Assembly: GCF_000620865.1 (NCBI RefSeq)
Contig: NZ_KK211190.1
Span: forward strand, 2,584,914 to 2,648,913
Length of the DNA: 64,000 nucleotides
Reading direction: 5' to 3'
Source of the DNA: Exiguobacterium sibiricum 7-3
GTDB lineage: Bacteria; Bacillota; Bacilli; Exiguobacteriales; Exiguobacteriaceae
The notes beneath the pieces were generated by a model, which saw only the letters and a program-made list of their open reading frames with translations, searched no databases and had not been told where the DNA came from. A program made the position numbers and the translations under genes. The stretch's first letter is position 1. The number at the start of each line of letters is the position of its first letter. This document shows, piece after piece, positions 1 through 7,768 of the stretch.

Positions 1-427
<427 letters not shown>

Positions 428-711
428 GTGTTTGACTTGCTCGTTTTTGTGACCGAAGTCACGTTGACGAAGCTTGCGCTTCATTCATTGTTTGTATCCG
501 AAGATACGTTTTTTGCCTCATCGTTCAGTTTTCAAAGTTCGTCATTTCTTTTGCGTCGTGTTAGCGACTTCAATAGATTAACAGGTTCTTTCGATTATGT
601 CAACCATGTTTTAGAAAAGATTTTTCAGCCCCAACAAACCGTTTATAAAAGGCGTCTCGCTGGAACATTTATTAATATACCAACAAAATTCGACAAACAC
701 AAGCATTATTT
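428..711 (-). promoter_or_regulatory. rrn leader with tandem promoters and boxA
   Basis: On the minus strand there is a strong sigma-A promoter, TTGACA at 598-603 and TAATCT at 575-580 with a 17-bp spacer, and a weaker upstream candidate, TTGTGT at 697-702 and TATATT at 674-679, also with 17 bp. Downstream, near 523-541, lies CTTTGAAAACTGAAC, the boxA-like antitermination sequence seen before Bacillus 16S genes. Tandem promoters are the normal layout of rrn operons. No protein gene is supported in this stretch. Confidence 0.7.
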
Positions 712-752
712 CAAAAAAACTTTACAAAGGATTTAAAAACCCTTTGTAAAGC
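711..752 (-). terminator. Rho-independent terminator of proline dehydrogenase
   Basis: Minus strand shows an 11-bp stem (CTTTACAAAGG pairing with CCTTTGTAAAG) followed by a run of seven T, directly after the proline dehydrogenase stop codon. It insulates the rrn promoters from readthrough. Confidence 0.85.
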
Positions 753-754
753 CT

Positions 755-1666
755 TTAGAGTCTTAACATACTGATTGCGGTAAAGACGATGTTTGCCGGC
801 CGTTCCGCCAAACGTTTCATCAAATACGTATACCAATCAACGCCATGCGGGACATAGATCACGACACGGTATCCCTCATCTACTAATTCCTTTTGCCGGT
901 TCGGCCGCATCCCTTGAAGCATCTGAAATTCAAATTGTTCGGGTCCGATTCCCTGTCGATGCACGAAACGGATGATTTCTTGAATCATGTCTTCGTCATG
1001 TGTCGCCACCTGCGTATAACACCCTTGCAACAGGTTTTGTTTGACCAGCTGTAAATATGTCATATCAACGGTTTCTTTTCGTTCAATATAAATATCTTTT
1101 GGACCGGTATACGCCCCCTTGACGACACGAACGGTGGATTGCAAGCGTTCGAGATCAAAACGCGTTCGGTATAAATTGGCTTGCAACGCGATTCCGACAT
1201 TTGAGAACCGCTGCCGCAACTGTTCAAAAACTTGGATGATCGTCTCACAAACGGCCTCTTCTTCCATATTAACCGTCACACGCATATCAAAACGTTCTGC
1301 CGTTTCTAAAATTCGGGTCATTTGTGTTACCGCGATTCGTGGATCGAGTCGTAAGCCGACTGATGTGAGTTTCAGTGAGACTTGAGCATTCAGTCCCTCC
1401 TCTGAAATCCGATGGATGACTTTAATGCATTCATTGGCGATTGCTGCCGCATCATGTTCCGATTCAATGAATTCACCTAGACAGTCAATTGTCACTGCCC
1501 GCCCGTCTCGATTTAATGTTTGAACGGTTTCAACTGTTTCGTCCAATGTCTGCCCGCCAACAAAAAATGTTCCACCTAAAGGCAAACCGACTTTTCGCGC
1601 CACCTGAATCAACCGTTTGTCTTCCGCCAAGTATTCAAAGACGGGACCTGTAATCTTTTCAATCAT
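755..1666 (-). CDS. Proline dehydrogenase (monofunctional, PutB/FadM type)
   Basis: FAD-dependent enzyme oxidising proline to 1-pyrroline-5-carboxylate at the membrane face, first step of proline catabolism. The 303-residue protein has the size of Bacillus PutB/FadM and ends in the family signature YVPHGVDWYTYLMKRLAERP, whose Tyr, Arg and Arg-Pro residues bind proline and FAD. The start at 1666 (MIEKITGP) is chosen because a perfect AGGAGGTG lies 6 bases upstream; the longer frame to 1831 would run back through the terminator of the preceding gene. It is a single-gene unit; no P5C dehydrogenase is adjacent. The proline dehydrogenase call is firm; which paralogue it matches is not. Confidence 0.92.
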   Translation of the reverse strand: MIEKITGPVFEYLAEDKRLIQVARKVGLPLGGTFFVGGQTLDETVETVQTLNRDGRAVTIDCLGEFIESEHDAAAIANECIKVIHRISEEGLNAQVSLKLTSVGLRLDPRIAVTQMTRILETAERFDMRVTVNMEEEAVCETIIQVFEQLRQRFSNVGIALQANLYRTRFDLERLQSTVRVVKGAYTGPKDIYIERKETVDMTYLQLVKQNLLQGCYTQVATHDEDMIQEIIRFVHRQGIGPEQFEFQMLQGMRPNRQKELVDEGYRVVIYVPHGVDWYTYLMKRLAERPANIVFTAISMLRL

Positions 1667-1702
1667 CGAAACACCTCCTCTTACTCCTCTTTCCCTCCCC
1701 CA

Positions 1703-1740
1703 CAAAAAAAACGCCTTTCTTCTATATAGAAGAAAGACGT
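1703..1740 (-). terminator. Rho-independent terminator of pbuG
   Basis: Minus strand: 13-bp stem formed by ACGTCTTTCTTCT and AGAAGAAAGGCGT with a 4-base loop, then eight T. It lies 18 bases after the pbuG stop. Confidence 0.88.
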
Positions 1741-1757
1741 CATTACAACACGAAAAC

Positions 1758-3110
1758 TTAGTGTAACCAGATGAAGTAAGCAAGGAATCCGAGTGACATC
1801 GCGTACATGATCGGATGGACTTCCTTCGCACGACCTTTTGCGATCATCGTGATTGGATAGAACAAGAATCCAAAGGCAATACCGGTTGCGATTGAGTACG
1901 TGAGCGGCATCATGATGACCGTCAAGAAGGCCGGAACCGCATATTCGAACTTCTTCCAATCAATCTGGAGAAGAGATGAAGCCATCAATACACCAACGAT
2001 GATTAATGCCGGTGCTGTTACCGGTGCTGTAATAATCGCGAGGAGTGGCGAGAAGAACAATGCAAGTCCGAAGAATAAACCGGTTACGATCGCCGTCATT
2101 CCTGAACGACCGCCTGCTGCGACACCCGCACTTGATTCAATGTAAGAGACCGTAGTCGACGTTCCGAGAATTGAACCGGCGACCGTTGCTGTTGAATCTG
2201 CAATCAAGGCGCGACCGGCACGCGGGACTTTATTTTCTTTAATCAATCCTGCCTGGTTTGCGACCGCAACAAGTGTTCCGGCTGTGTCGAAGAAATCAAC
2301 GAAGAAGAATGTCAGGATGACGACTGCCATCTGGACTGTGAAGATTTCATTAAAGTGTAAGAATGCTTGACCGAATGTCGGTGCGATGCTTGGTGGTGCT
2401 GAGACGATTTCACCGAGACTTGATGGGACCGGAATTAAACCAAAGATCATACCGGCAATGGCTGTGATAATCATTCCGAAGAAGATGGCCCCTTTAATTC
2501 CGCGTGTCATTAAGATGGCTGAGATGACTAAACCGAAGACAGCAAGTAATGTCGTTCCCTGCCCTAAGTTACCGAGCGACACGAGTGTTGCTTCGTTGGC
2601 GACAACGATACCGCCTGTTTTCAAACCGATGAAAGCAATGAATAAACCGATTCCGGCAGCTACTGCCATTTTAAGCGGTTCCGGAATCGCATTGATGATT
2701 GTTTCCCGAATACCAGACGCTGTTAACACCATGAAGACCAGACCGGATACTAAAACACCGGATAAAGCCGTTTGCCACGGGATACCCATTCCGATGACGA
2801 CGCTGTAAGCGAAGAACGCATTCAGTCCCATGCCGGGTGCCAAAGCGATTGGGTAATTGGCGAGTAATCCCATCGTGACCGAACCGATGATGGCAACGAG
2901 TGCCGTGGCACCGAAGACCGCTCCCGCATCCATTCCCGCTTCTGCGAGTGTGTTCGGATTGACGAACAAGATGTAGGCCATCGCGAAGAACGTCGTCATA
3001 CCGGCGATGAACTCTGTCCGCATATTCGTACCGAGTCCATTAAAATCGAAGTAACGCGCAATCGCATTCTCCTTTTGTTTCGATTGTTGCGGTTTCATCT
3101 GTGTGCTCAT
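1758..3110 (-). CDS. pbuG: Hypoxanthine/guanine permease (PbuG-like, AzgA family)
   Basis: Purine:cation symporter of the NCS2/AzgA family in the cytoplasmic membrane, 450 residues with about 12-14 hydrophobic segments. The N-terminal FIAGMTTFFAMAYILFVNP block, the ALAPGMGLNAFF segment and the later VDFFDTAGTLVAVANQAG block are hallmarks of the AzgA branch. It closely resembles B. subtilis PbuG, which lies next to guaA there; here the same two genes are separated by an acyltransferase and two AT-rich genes. Its leader carries a guanine-type riboswitch with a terminator, so uptake should be shut off when guanine or hypoxanthine is plentiful. Confidence 0.93.
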   Translation of the reverse strand: MSTQMKPQQSKQKENAIARYFDFNGLGTNMRTEFIAGMTTFFAMAYILFVNPNTLAEAGMDAGAVFGATALVAIIGSVTMGLLANYPIALAPGMGLNAFFAYSVVIGMGIPWQTALSGVLVSGLVFMVLTASGIRETIINAIPEPLKMAVAAGIGLFIAFIGLKTGGIVVANEATLVSLGNLGQGTTLLAVFGLVISAILMTRGIKGAIFFGMIITAIAGMIFGLIPVPSSLGEIVSAPPSIAPTFGQAFLHFNEIFTVQMAVVILTFFFVDFFDTAGTLVAVANQAGLIKENKVPRAGRALIADSTATVAGSILGTSTTVSYIESSAGVAAGGRSGMTAIVTGLFFGLALFFSPLLAIITAPVTAPALIIVGVLMASSLLQIDWKKFEYAVPAFLTVIMMPLTYSIATGIAFGFLFYPITMIAKGRAKEVHPIMYAMSLGFLAYFIWLH

Positions 3111-3147
3111 GATTGCCCTCTTTCCAAATAAGCCGTCTCAAGAAACG

Positions 3148-3187
3148 AAAAAAACGGCAGTTACCTAAGCGGTAAAAGCCGTTTCTT
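3148..3187 (-). terminator. Riboswitch-controlled terminator of pbuG
   Basis: Minus strand: AAACGGC pairs with GCCGTTT, with an inner ACCG/GGT extension, followed by TTTT. It sits between the purine aptamer and the pbuG start, as the expression platform of a transcriptional OFF switch. Confidence 0.82.
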
Positions 3188-3210
3188 TAAGCGCACACCA
3201 GAATCAGTGC

Positions 3211-3281
3211 ACGCCGTAGTAGGAACCTTTAAGGTGTTCCTGTAGAGACTTCCGGGCCATATCCCCAGAATTATACGGCAT
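3211..3281 (-). promoter_or_regulatory. Guanine-class purine riboswitch aptamer (pbuG)
   Basis: The minus strand reads as the three-way purine aptamer: P1 formed by GCCGTA and TACGGC, the conserved loop-2 side GATATGGC and the loop-3 side AAGTCTCTACAGG. The specificity position in junction J3/1 (CCTACTACGG) is C, as in guanine-sensing xpt, not U as in adenine riboswitches. It precedes a terminator and pbuG. Confidence 0.92.
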
Positions 3282-3325
3282 TATTTTTTGTTTTTTTAGT
3301 GGATGATTAAAATAAGAACAGACAC

Positions 3326-3354
3326 ATCGTAGCACGCTCTAAATCACCGGTCAA
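3326..3354 (-). promoter_or_regulatory. Sigma-A promoter of pbuG
   Basis: Minus strand: TTGACC at 3349-3354, 17-bp spacer, TACGAT at 3326-3331. Predicted transcription start near 3319 gives a leader of about 210 nt that contains the full riboswitch. Confidence 0.75.
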
Positions 3355-3386
3355 CCATAAAAGCGAAATTTAGTCGTTCAAATAAT

Positions 3387-3398
3387 CCGAACGTTCGG
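3387..3398. repeat. 12-bp perfect palindrome
   Basis: CCGAACGTTCGG lies 21 bases past the stop of the acyltransferase gene, upstream of the pbuG promoter. It may be part of a weak terminator (ATTATTT follows on the minus strand) or an operator; it does not match the GAAC-N4-GTTC LexA spacing. Confidence 0.4.
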
Positions 3399-3418
3399 TT
3401 TTGGAAGCGTTTTTTCGA

Positions 3419-4435
3419 TCAACTGACTTTCCCTAAGCTTTTCTGATTACGCTTATCGTTCTTTAAAATGAGCGGCGATAGCTGAAAGCGTACCGGTACT
3501 CTTCCTAAGACTATTACAAGAACTATCGCCAAAATCGGAAGGAGCAGTACTTTCCCTACGGTAAGCTCATTGAAATACGCAACGGCAACGAGTCCTTTGA
3601 CGATGAATCCGTGAAGAATATAGATGGTCAACGTCTTTGTTCCAAGATGAGAAAATAAGGACGGCTTTCGCGGCAATAGTGTAAAGAACGCTACAATCAT
3701 AACGCACTGTAACATATACAGAACAAGTCGTACGATTGGTCCTGTATCGGTTAATCCAATCTTGGAATACGAATTCGCTCCACTCAGCAAACCAAACTGA
3801 AAAAGGTTCGACCAAATCCACATCATCAGAGCAACGATCATCATGACACTTACAGCCACTTTACGATTCGGGAATGCTTGATAGATCGTCCAACTTTGAC
3901 TCTTGAAATAATAACCGAGCACAAAAAACGGAAAGAAGACCAAAATCCGTGACAAACTGAACATCCAGCCGATCTGTTCAACGTAACCGGCAATTAAAGC
4001 AATCAGAACACTGATGACCACGATGTGTCCAACCCCAAATTTAGTGAATCGCGCCAACTGAAGAACTGCCGGCAACATTAAACTCCAAGCGAACATCGCA
4101 AACAAATACCAATAAATATAAGCTGGTTGGAAGGTCAAAAATTGATATTGATCCATTCCGATTCCTTTCATGACTGCCACAAATACGAGTTGAATGAGTA
4201 CGAACAGCACGAGGTAATCCCCCAAAAGTTTTAGTCCGGTTCTGACAGTCAATTCCGCTTTTGAAAAATAACCGGAAATGAAGATGAAGGCCGGCATATG
4301 AAACAAGTAAATAAAATTAAAAACACCTTCTAGCATTCGGCTTTTCACAATAAAAGGTTCAATCAAGTGACCTAGAACCACCAAAAAAATTAATACTAAT
4401 TTGGCGTGATCATAAACCGGATTTCGTCCGTTCAT
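3419..4435 (-). CDS. Acyltransferase-3 family membrane protein
   Basis: 338 residues with about ten membrane segments. The N-terminus (DHAKLVLIFLVVLGHLIEPF, with the conserved His of the family near residue 23) and the later HMPAFIFISGYF segment identify the acyltransferase-3 superfamily, close to the fucose 4-O-acetylase group (COG3594). Members O-acetylate sugars or cell-envelope glycans using a cytoplasmic acyl donor. The substrate cannot be told from sequence. It is a single gene with a good Shine-Dalgarno (GAGGAGTTGG region) before 4435. It interrupts the usual guaA-pbuG neighbourhood. Confidence 0.85.
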   Translation of the reverse strand: MNGRNPVYDHAKLVLIFLVVLGHLIEPFIVKSRMLEGVFNFIYLFHMPAFIFISGYFSKAELTVRTGLKLLGDYLVLFVLIQLVFVAVMKGIGMDQYQFLTFQPAYIYWYLFAMFAWSLMLPAVLQLARFTKFGVGHIVVISVLIALIAGYVEQIGWMFSLSRILVFFPFFVLGYYFKSQSWTIYQAFPNRKVAVSVMMIVALMMWIWSNLFQFGLLSGANSYSKIGLTDTGPIVRLVLYMLQCVMIVAFFTLLPRKPSLFSHLGTKTLTIYILHGFIVKGLVAVAYFNELTVGKVLLLPILAIVLVIVLGRVPVRFQLSPLILKNDKRNQKSLGKVS

Positions 4436-4537
4436 CGTCCTCTTCCAACTCCTCTTCTCATCTGTCCGTCTTCGGATCCTTTTTTACGTTACTAAAGTTT
4501 CCATCTAAAAACACAGGTTTCGAAAAAAAGAAATAAG

Positions 4538-4573
4538 AACGTTATATACACATCAAAAACGTTATATACACAT
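4538..4573. repeat. Two 16-bp direct repeats
   Basis: AACGTTATATACACAT occurs at 4538-4553 and again at 4558-4573, exactly two helical turns apart (20 bp), in the AT-rich gap upstream of the acyltransferase gene. The spacing suits a dimeric DNA-binding protein on one face of the helix, but no regulator is identifiable. Confidence 0.6.
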
Positions 4574-4583
4574 TAAAGAAGAG

Positions 4584-4601
4584 AATAGCTGATCAGCTAT
4601 T
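4584..4601. repeat. 18-bp perfect palindrome AATAGCTGATCAGCTATT
   Basis: Lies 34 bases past the stop of the gene at 4636-5166 and just beside the direct repeats. It could be the stem of a terminator for that gene (few T follow) or an operator. Confidence 0.55.
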
Positions 4602-4635
4602 TAGTTCCATGTTTTGTTGAAAATTAACATGATCG

Positions 4636-5166
4636 TTAACCGAATACTTCTTTAAAATATTCCGATAACAGACCTTCGCCTTTAAATCGATCTTCTAAAA
4701 CAGGTTGTATCTGCTTTAATTCATCCTTAAGTGTTCCATAGGTATTCGAGAAAGATCCTAAGTAAGAATATTTATATACAGGTTCCTCAGGATACAATTC
4801 ATAAGCACGTTTTAACATAGAAATCCCCTTTTCTTCGCACTGTTCATAGTCTCCAAAGTAATACGGAAACATGGAAATCATATAACCAAAACACCAGAGA
4901 AAATCTTCCTCCGTCATAAAATGAGCCAAACCGAAAGTTGTCACTTCAGTCAACACAGACTCTAATTCATCCGTATCTATATCTGCATCTGTAATTCCCA
5001 GTGGCCCTTGTTCGACTACGACATACCAACAAAAAAAGCCAAGTCGTACAGTCTTTTTTAAGTCCATCGGATTTTGTTGCCATGCTTTTAAAAGATATTC
5101 TTTTGCTTCATTCCAATTCTCTTGATGCTCTAATCGATCAACTTCAGGCCATATCCAATCAATCAT
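4636..5166 (-). CDS. Unknown protein with TPR-like helical repeats
   Basis: 176 residues, no recognised family. The sequence is acidic and helical; the segments WNEAKEYLLKAWQQNP (near 17-32) and ISMLKRAYELYPEEPVYKYS (near 115-134) have the spacing of tetratricopeptide-like helical pairs. Such small TPR-like proteins are often encoded as orphan or immunity-like genes, but nothing here proves that. Start at 5166 (MIDWIWPEV) is chosen over 5193 because AGGTGG sits 9 bases upstream of it. Codon use is more AT-rich than the flanking guaA and pbuG, suggesting later acquisition. Confidence 0.6.
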   Translation of the reverse strand: MIDWIWPEVDRLEHQENWNEAKEYLLKAWQQNPMDLKKTVRLGFFCWYVVVEQGPLGITDADIDTDELESVLTEVTTFGLAHFMTEEDFLWCFGYMISMFPYYFGDYEQCEEKGISMLKRAYELYPEEPVYKYSYLGSFSNTYGTLKDELKQIQPVLEDRFKGEGLLSEYFKEVFG

Positions 5167-5306
5167 AGTGGTTCGCCACCTATTCCATTTCATTACTCAC
5201 TTCATATTATATCAAGTGTCCGACACACAGCTCGATGTGTCTTATTTTCCTTCTTAGAATTTGTTGATTCAGTTTAACGTCACTCAACAGTCCCATGATT
5301 TTGGTC

Positions 5307-5355
5307 ACGAAAAAAGCCCACCTTCATTCACAAATCATGCGAACAAAAGAGAGCT
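5307..5355 (-). terminator. Weak terminator after the small membrane protein gene
   Basis: Minus strand: an imperfect hairpin (GCTCTC... GGTGGGC) followed by TTTTTT, 23 bases past the stop at 5378. Confidence 0.4.
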
Positions 5356-5377
5356 TCATTTTGAAATAACCTAATTA

Positions 5378-5722
5378 TTACGTTCCCTCTACTATCAAAT
5401 CATTCGATTCCTCAGGTTCTTTGTCTATAGATTTTTCATTCCTAATGTTCATTTGAATAGCATTAAGTATAAATAGACAAATTGTTGAAAGTAACGAGAA
5501 ACCTGCTAATACAAAATAAGCTGTTGCTTGAGAAGCATTAATCATGTAATTGTAAGCATCGCCACCAACATATGCATTAACTGAGTCTTCTTCATCTGTA
5601 AATACGTATTCGTCATCCGAAGACGGATTTTCGTAAACAGTAAGTTTATGAAATCCAATTCCTAAAAAGATAATAAATGCTAATAAAAGCATAGAAATAG
5701 TAAAAACTAAATAATTTTTCAT
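5378..5722 (-). CDS. Unknown small membrane protein, two TM segments
   Basis: 114 residues, unrecognised. Residues ~5-25 form an N-terminal membrane anchor (or uncleaved signal), then an acidic extracytoplasmic stretch (~32-58, rich in Asp/Glu), a second membrane segment at ~66-90, and a charged tail. GGAGGT lies 5 bases before the ATG, so it is probably translated. The gene and its flanks are notably AT-rich compared with the neighbouring guaA. No homologue is known to me; a role cannot be assigned. Confidence 0.6.
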   Translation of the reverse strand: MKNYLVFTISMLLLAFIIFLGIGFHKLTVYENPSSDDEYVFTDEEDSVNAYVGGDAYNYMINASQATAYFVLAGFSLLSTICLFILNAIQMNIRNEKSIDKEPEESNDLIVEGT

Positions 5723-5819
5723 TTATACCTCCAAATATTTTTAAATTTAACTTATTATACTAAAATAAAAAATTAAATTCTACCACTTTCTGTTATTCAT
5801 ATCATTTTCTTTGACTAAA

Positions 5820-5873
5820 TAAAAATACTCCCTTTTATTTGCGAAATAACACAAATAAAAGAGAGTATTTTTA
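5820..5873. terminator. Strong hairpin terminator (guaA side)
   Basis: AAAAATACTC-CCTTTTATTT pairs with AAATAAAAG-AGAGTATTTTT around a 12-base loop. U-tracts exist on both strands; it lies about 100 bases beyond the guaA stop and so probably ends the guaA transcript leftward. The same hairpin would block readthrough towards the small membrane gene. Confidence 0.75.
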
Positions 5874-5975
5874 GAAGTCAATAGTCGTAGGTGATAAGAA
5901 GTAAAATCAGCTCACAGCATCTAAACCATTGGTATATAAGGGTCTATAGCTACTTCCTAATTTTAAATTCCAATT

Positions 5976-7520
5976 TCACTCCCACTCAATCGTTGACGGT
6001 GGTTTCGACGTCACATCGTACAGGACGCGGTTGACGTTCTGAACTTCGTTGACGATCCGGACCGAAATCTTCTCGAGCACGTCCCACGGGATGCGTGCCC
6101 AGTCCGATGTCATACCGTCAATCGACGTAACGGCACGAATTCCGACTGCATAGTCGTATGTCCGCTCGTCACCCATGACACCAACTGAACGAAGTGGCGG
6201 CAAGACCGTGAAGTACTGCCAAATCTCGCGTTCAAGACCGGCTTTTTTAATCTCATCGCGGAGGATGAAATCGGATTCGCGGACGATTTCGAGCTTCTCG
6301 TCTGTGATTTCACCAAGAACACGGATTCCGAGACCCGGTCCCGGGAAAGGTTGACGCCAAACGATTTCGTCAGACAAACCAAGTTCTTTTCCGAGTGCAC
6401 GGACTTCATCCTTGAACAACGTGTTGATTGGTTCAATCAACTTGAACTGCATGTCTTCCGGCAATCCACCGACATTGTGGTGTGATTTAATCGTTTGTGC
6501 TGTATCCGTTCCACTTTCGATGATATCCGTGTAGAGCGTTCCTTGCGCAAGGAAGTCCATATCCGTCAATTTCGACGCTTCTTCGTCGAAGACGTAAACG
6601 AATTCGTTTCCGATGATTTTACGTTTTTGCTCCGGATCCGAGATCCCTTTTAACTTGTTCAAGAAGCGGTCTTGCGCGTCAATCTTGATGACGTTCATGT
6701 GGAAGTGATCCGCAAATGTCTTCATGACACTTTCGGCTTCCCCTTTACGCAAGAGACCGTGGTCGACGAACATACATGTCAACTGGTCACCGATTGCCGC
6801 GTGAATGAGTGCTGCGACGACTGACGAGTCGACGCCTCCTGAAAGCGCACAAAGGACCTTTTTATCGCCGACTTCTTCTTTAATTTTTGCGATTTCGACT
6901 TCGATGAAGTTCCCCATCGACCAGTCGCCTGTACACTGACAGACTTCAAACAGGAAGTTCTTCAAGAGTTCTTTGCCGAACATCGTGTGGTTAACTTCCG
7001 GGTGATACTGGACGCCGTACATCTTCAGTTCTTCGTTTTTGATTGAAGCAATTGGGCACGAGACGTTTGTTCCATCGACGACGAAACCGTTTGGTACCGA
7101 TGTGACGAGGTCACTGTGGCTCATCCAAACCGTTTGTTCGAGTGGGAGGTTCGCATACATAGGTGATGGATCATTGAGTGTCAATGTCGCTTTTCCGTAC
7201 TCACGGTGTCCGGCACGTTCAACCGTTCCACCAAAGTGTTGCGACATCAATTGCATACCGTAACAAATTCCGAAAATCGGAATGCCGAGGTCAAAGATTT
7301 CCGGGTCACAGCGGTACGCGTCTTCTGCATAGACACTACGTGGTCCACCAGAGAAGATAATACCGGCTGGTGCGATGTCTTTTACTTCCGCTGCAGTGAT
7401 CTTATGCGAATGCAGTTCACTGTAAACTCCGAGATCACGAATACGGCGTGTGATCAATTGATTGTACTGACCTCCAAAGTCGAGGACGAGGATCATTTCT
7501 TGGTCCAAATGTGCTTCCAA
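5976..7520 (-). CDS. guaA: GMP synthase (glutamine-hydrolysing)
   Basis: Converts XMP, glutamine and ATP to GMP in the cytosol. 514 residues: an N-terminal class-I glutaminase with nucleophile Cys86 (FGICYG) and His173/Glu175 (YHPEV), then an ATP pyrophosphatase domain with SGGVDSS at about 227-233 and the C-terminal dimerisation domain ending [10 protein letters not shown]. The start is placed at a TTG codon (7518-7520) preceded by AAAGGCGGG; this gives an eight-residue extension before [10 protein letters not shown], matching the short extension of B. subtilis GuaA, while the ATG at 7496 has no good Shine-Dalgarno. Preceded by its own guanine riboswitch. Confidence 0.96.
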   Translation of the reverse strand: MEAHLDQEMILVLDFGGQYNQLITRRIRDLGVYSELHSHKITAAEVKDIAPAGIIFSGGPRSVYAEDAYRCDPEIFDLGIPIFGICYGMQLMSQHFGGTVERAGHREYGKATLTLNDPSPMYANLPLEQTVWMSHSDLVTSVPNGFVVDGTNVSCPIASIKNEELKMYGVQYHPEVNHTMFGKELLKNFLFEVCQCTGDWSMGNFIEVEIAKIKEEVGDKKVLCALSGGVDSSVVAALIHAAIGDQLTCMFVDHGLLRKGEAESVMKTFADHFHMNVIKIDAQDRFLNKLKGISDPEQKRKIIGNEFVYVFDEEASKLTDMDFLAQGTLYTDIIESGTDTAQTIKSHHNVGGLPEDMQFKLIEPINTLFKDEVRALGKELGLSDEIVWRQPFPGPGLGIRVLGEITDEKLEIVRESDFILRDEIKKAGLEREIWQYFTVLPPLRSVGVMGDERTYDYAVGIRAVTSIDGMTSDWARIPWDVLEKISVRIVNEVQNVNRVLYDVTSKPPSTIEWE

Positions 7521-7559
7521 ATCTATTCCCGCCTTTCCAATTTCATGCGTAACCCGATG

Positions 7560-7605
7560 AAAAAAGCCCACTCTTCCCCCATAGATAAATGGAAAAAGAG
7601 CAGGC
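7560..7605 (-). terminator. Riboswitch-controlled terminator of guaA
   Basis: Minus strand: GCCTGCTCTT-TTTCCAT pairs with ATGGGGGAAGAG-TGGGC, then TTTTTT. Located between the purine aptamer and guaA. Confidence 0.82.
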
Positions 7606-7637
7606 CGCTTCACAAAAAAGTGTATACGAAGGGTCTG

Positions 7638-7712
7638 CTCCTTCATAGTCAGGTCGTTTAAGGTGACCCGGTAGAGACTCTCACGCCATATTCGCGAGTA
7701 TATACAAAGGAG
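7638..7712 (-). promoter_or_regulatory. Guanine-class purine riboswitch aptamer (guaA)
   Basis: P1 is CTCCTT/AAGGAG; the conserved GAATATGGC and GAGTCTCTACC loop-junction blocks are present, and junction J3/1 reads CCTGACTATG with C at the specificity position, so a guanine-type ligand is expected. With the downstream terminator this should turn guaA off when guanine is high. Confidence 0.93.
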
Positions 7713-7738
7713 ATGCATGTATGATTTACGTTGTTCCT

Positions 7739-7768
7739 ATTGTAACTGTATCAATTCGAAAATATCAA
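7739..7768 (-). promoter_or_regulatory. Sigma-A promoter of guaA
   Basis: Minus strand: TTGATA at 7763-7768, 18-bp spacer, TACAAT at 7739-7744. The -35 box overlaps the last codons of the upstream yebA gene. Confidence 0.7.

Noticed and set aside
1667-1831. N-terminal extension of proline dehydrogenase to 1831
   Set aside because: The extra 55 residues cover the pbuG terminator and tail; an AGGAGGTG sits just before 1666.
3387-3398. CCGAACGTTCGG as an SOS box
   Set aside because: GAAC and GTTC are adjacent with no 4-base gap, unlike LexA sites.
7521-7718. 66-residue N-terminal extension of GuaA
   Set aside because: It lies across the riboswitch terminator and aptamer; family starts just before [10 protein letters not shown].
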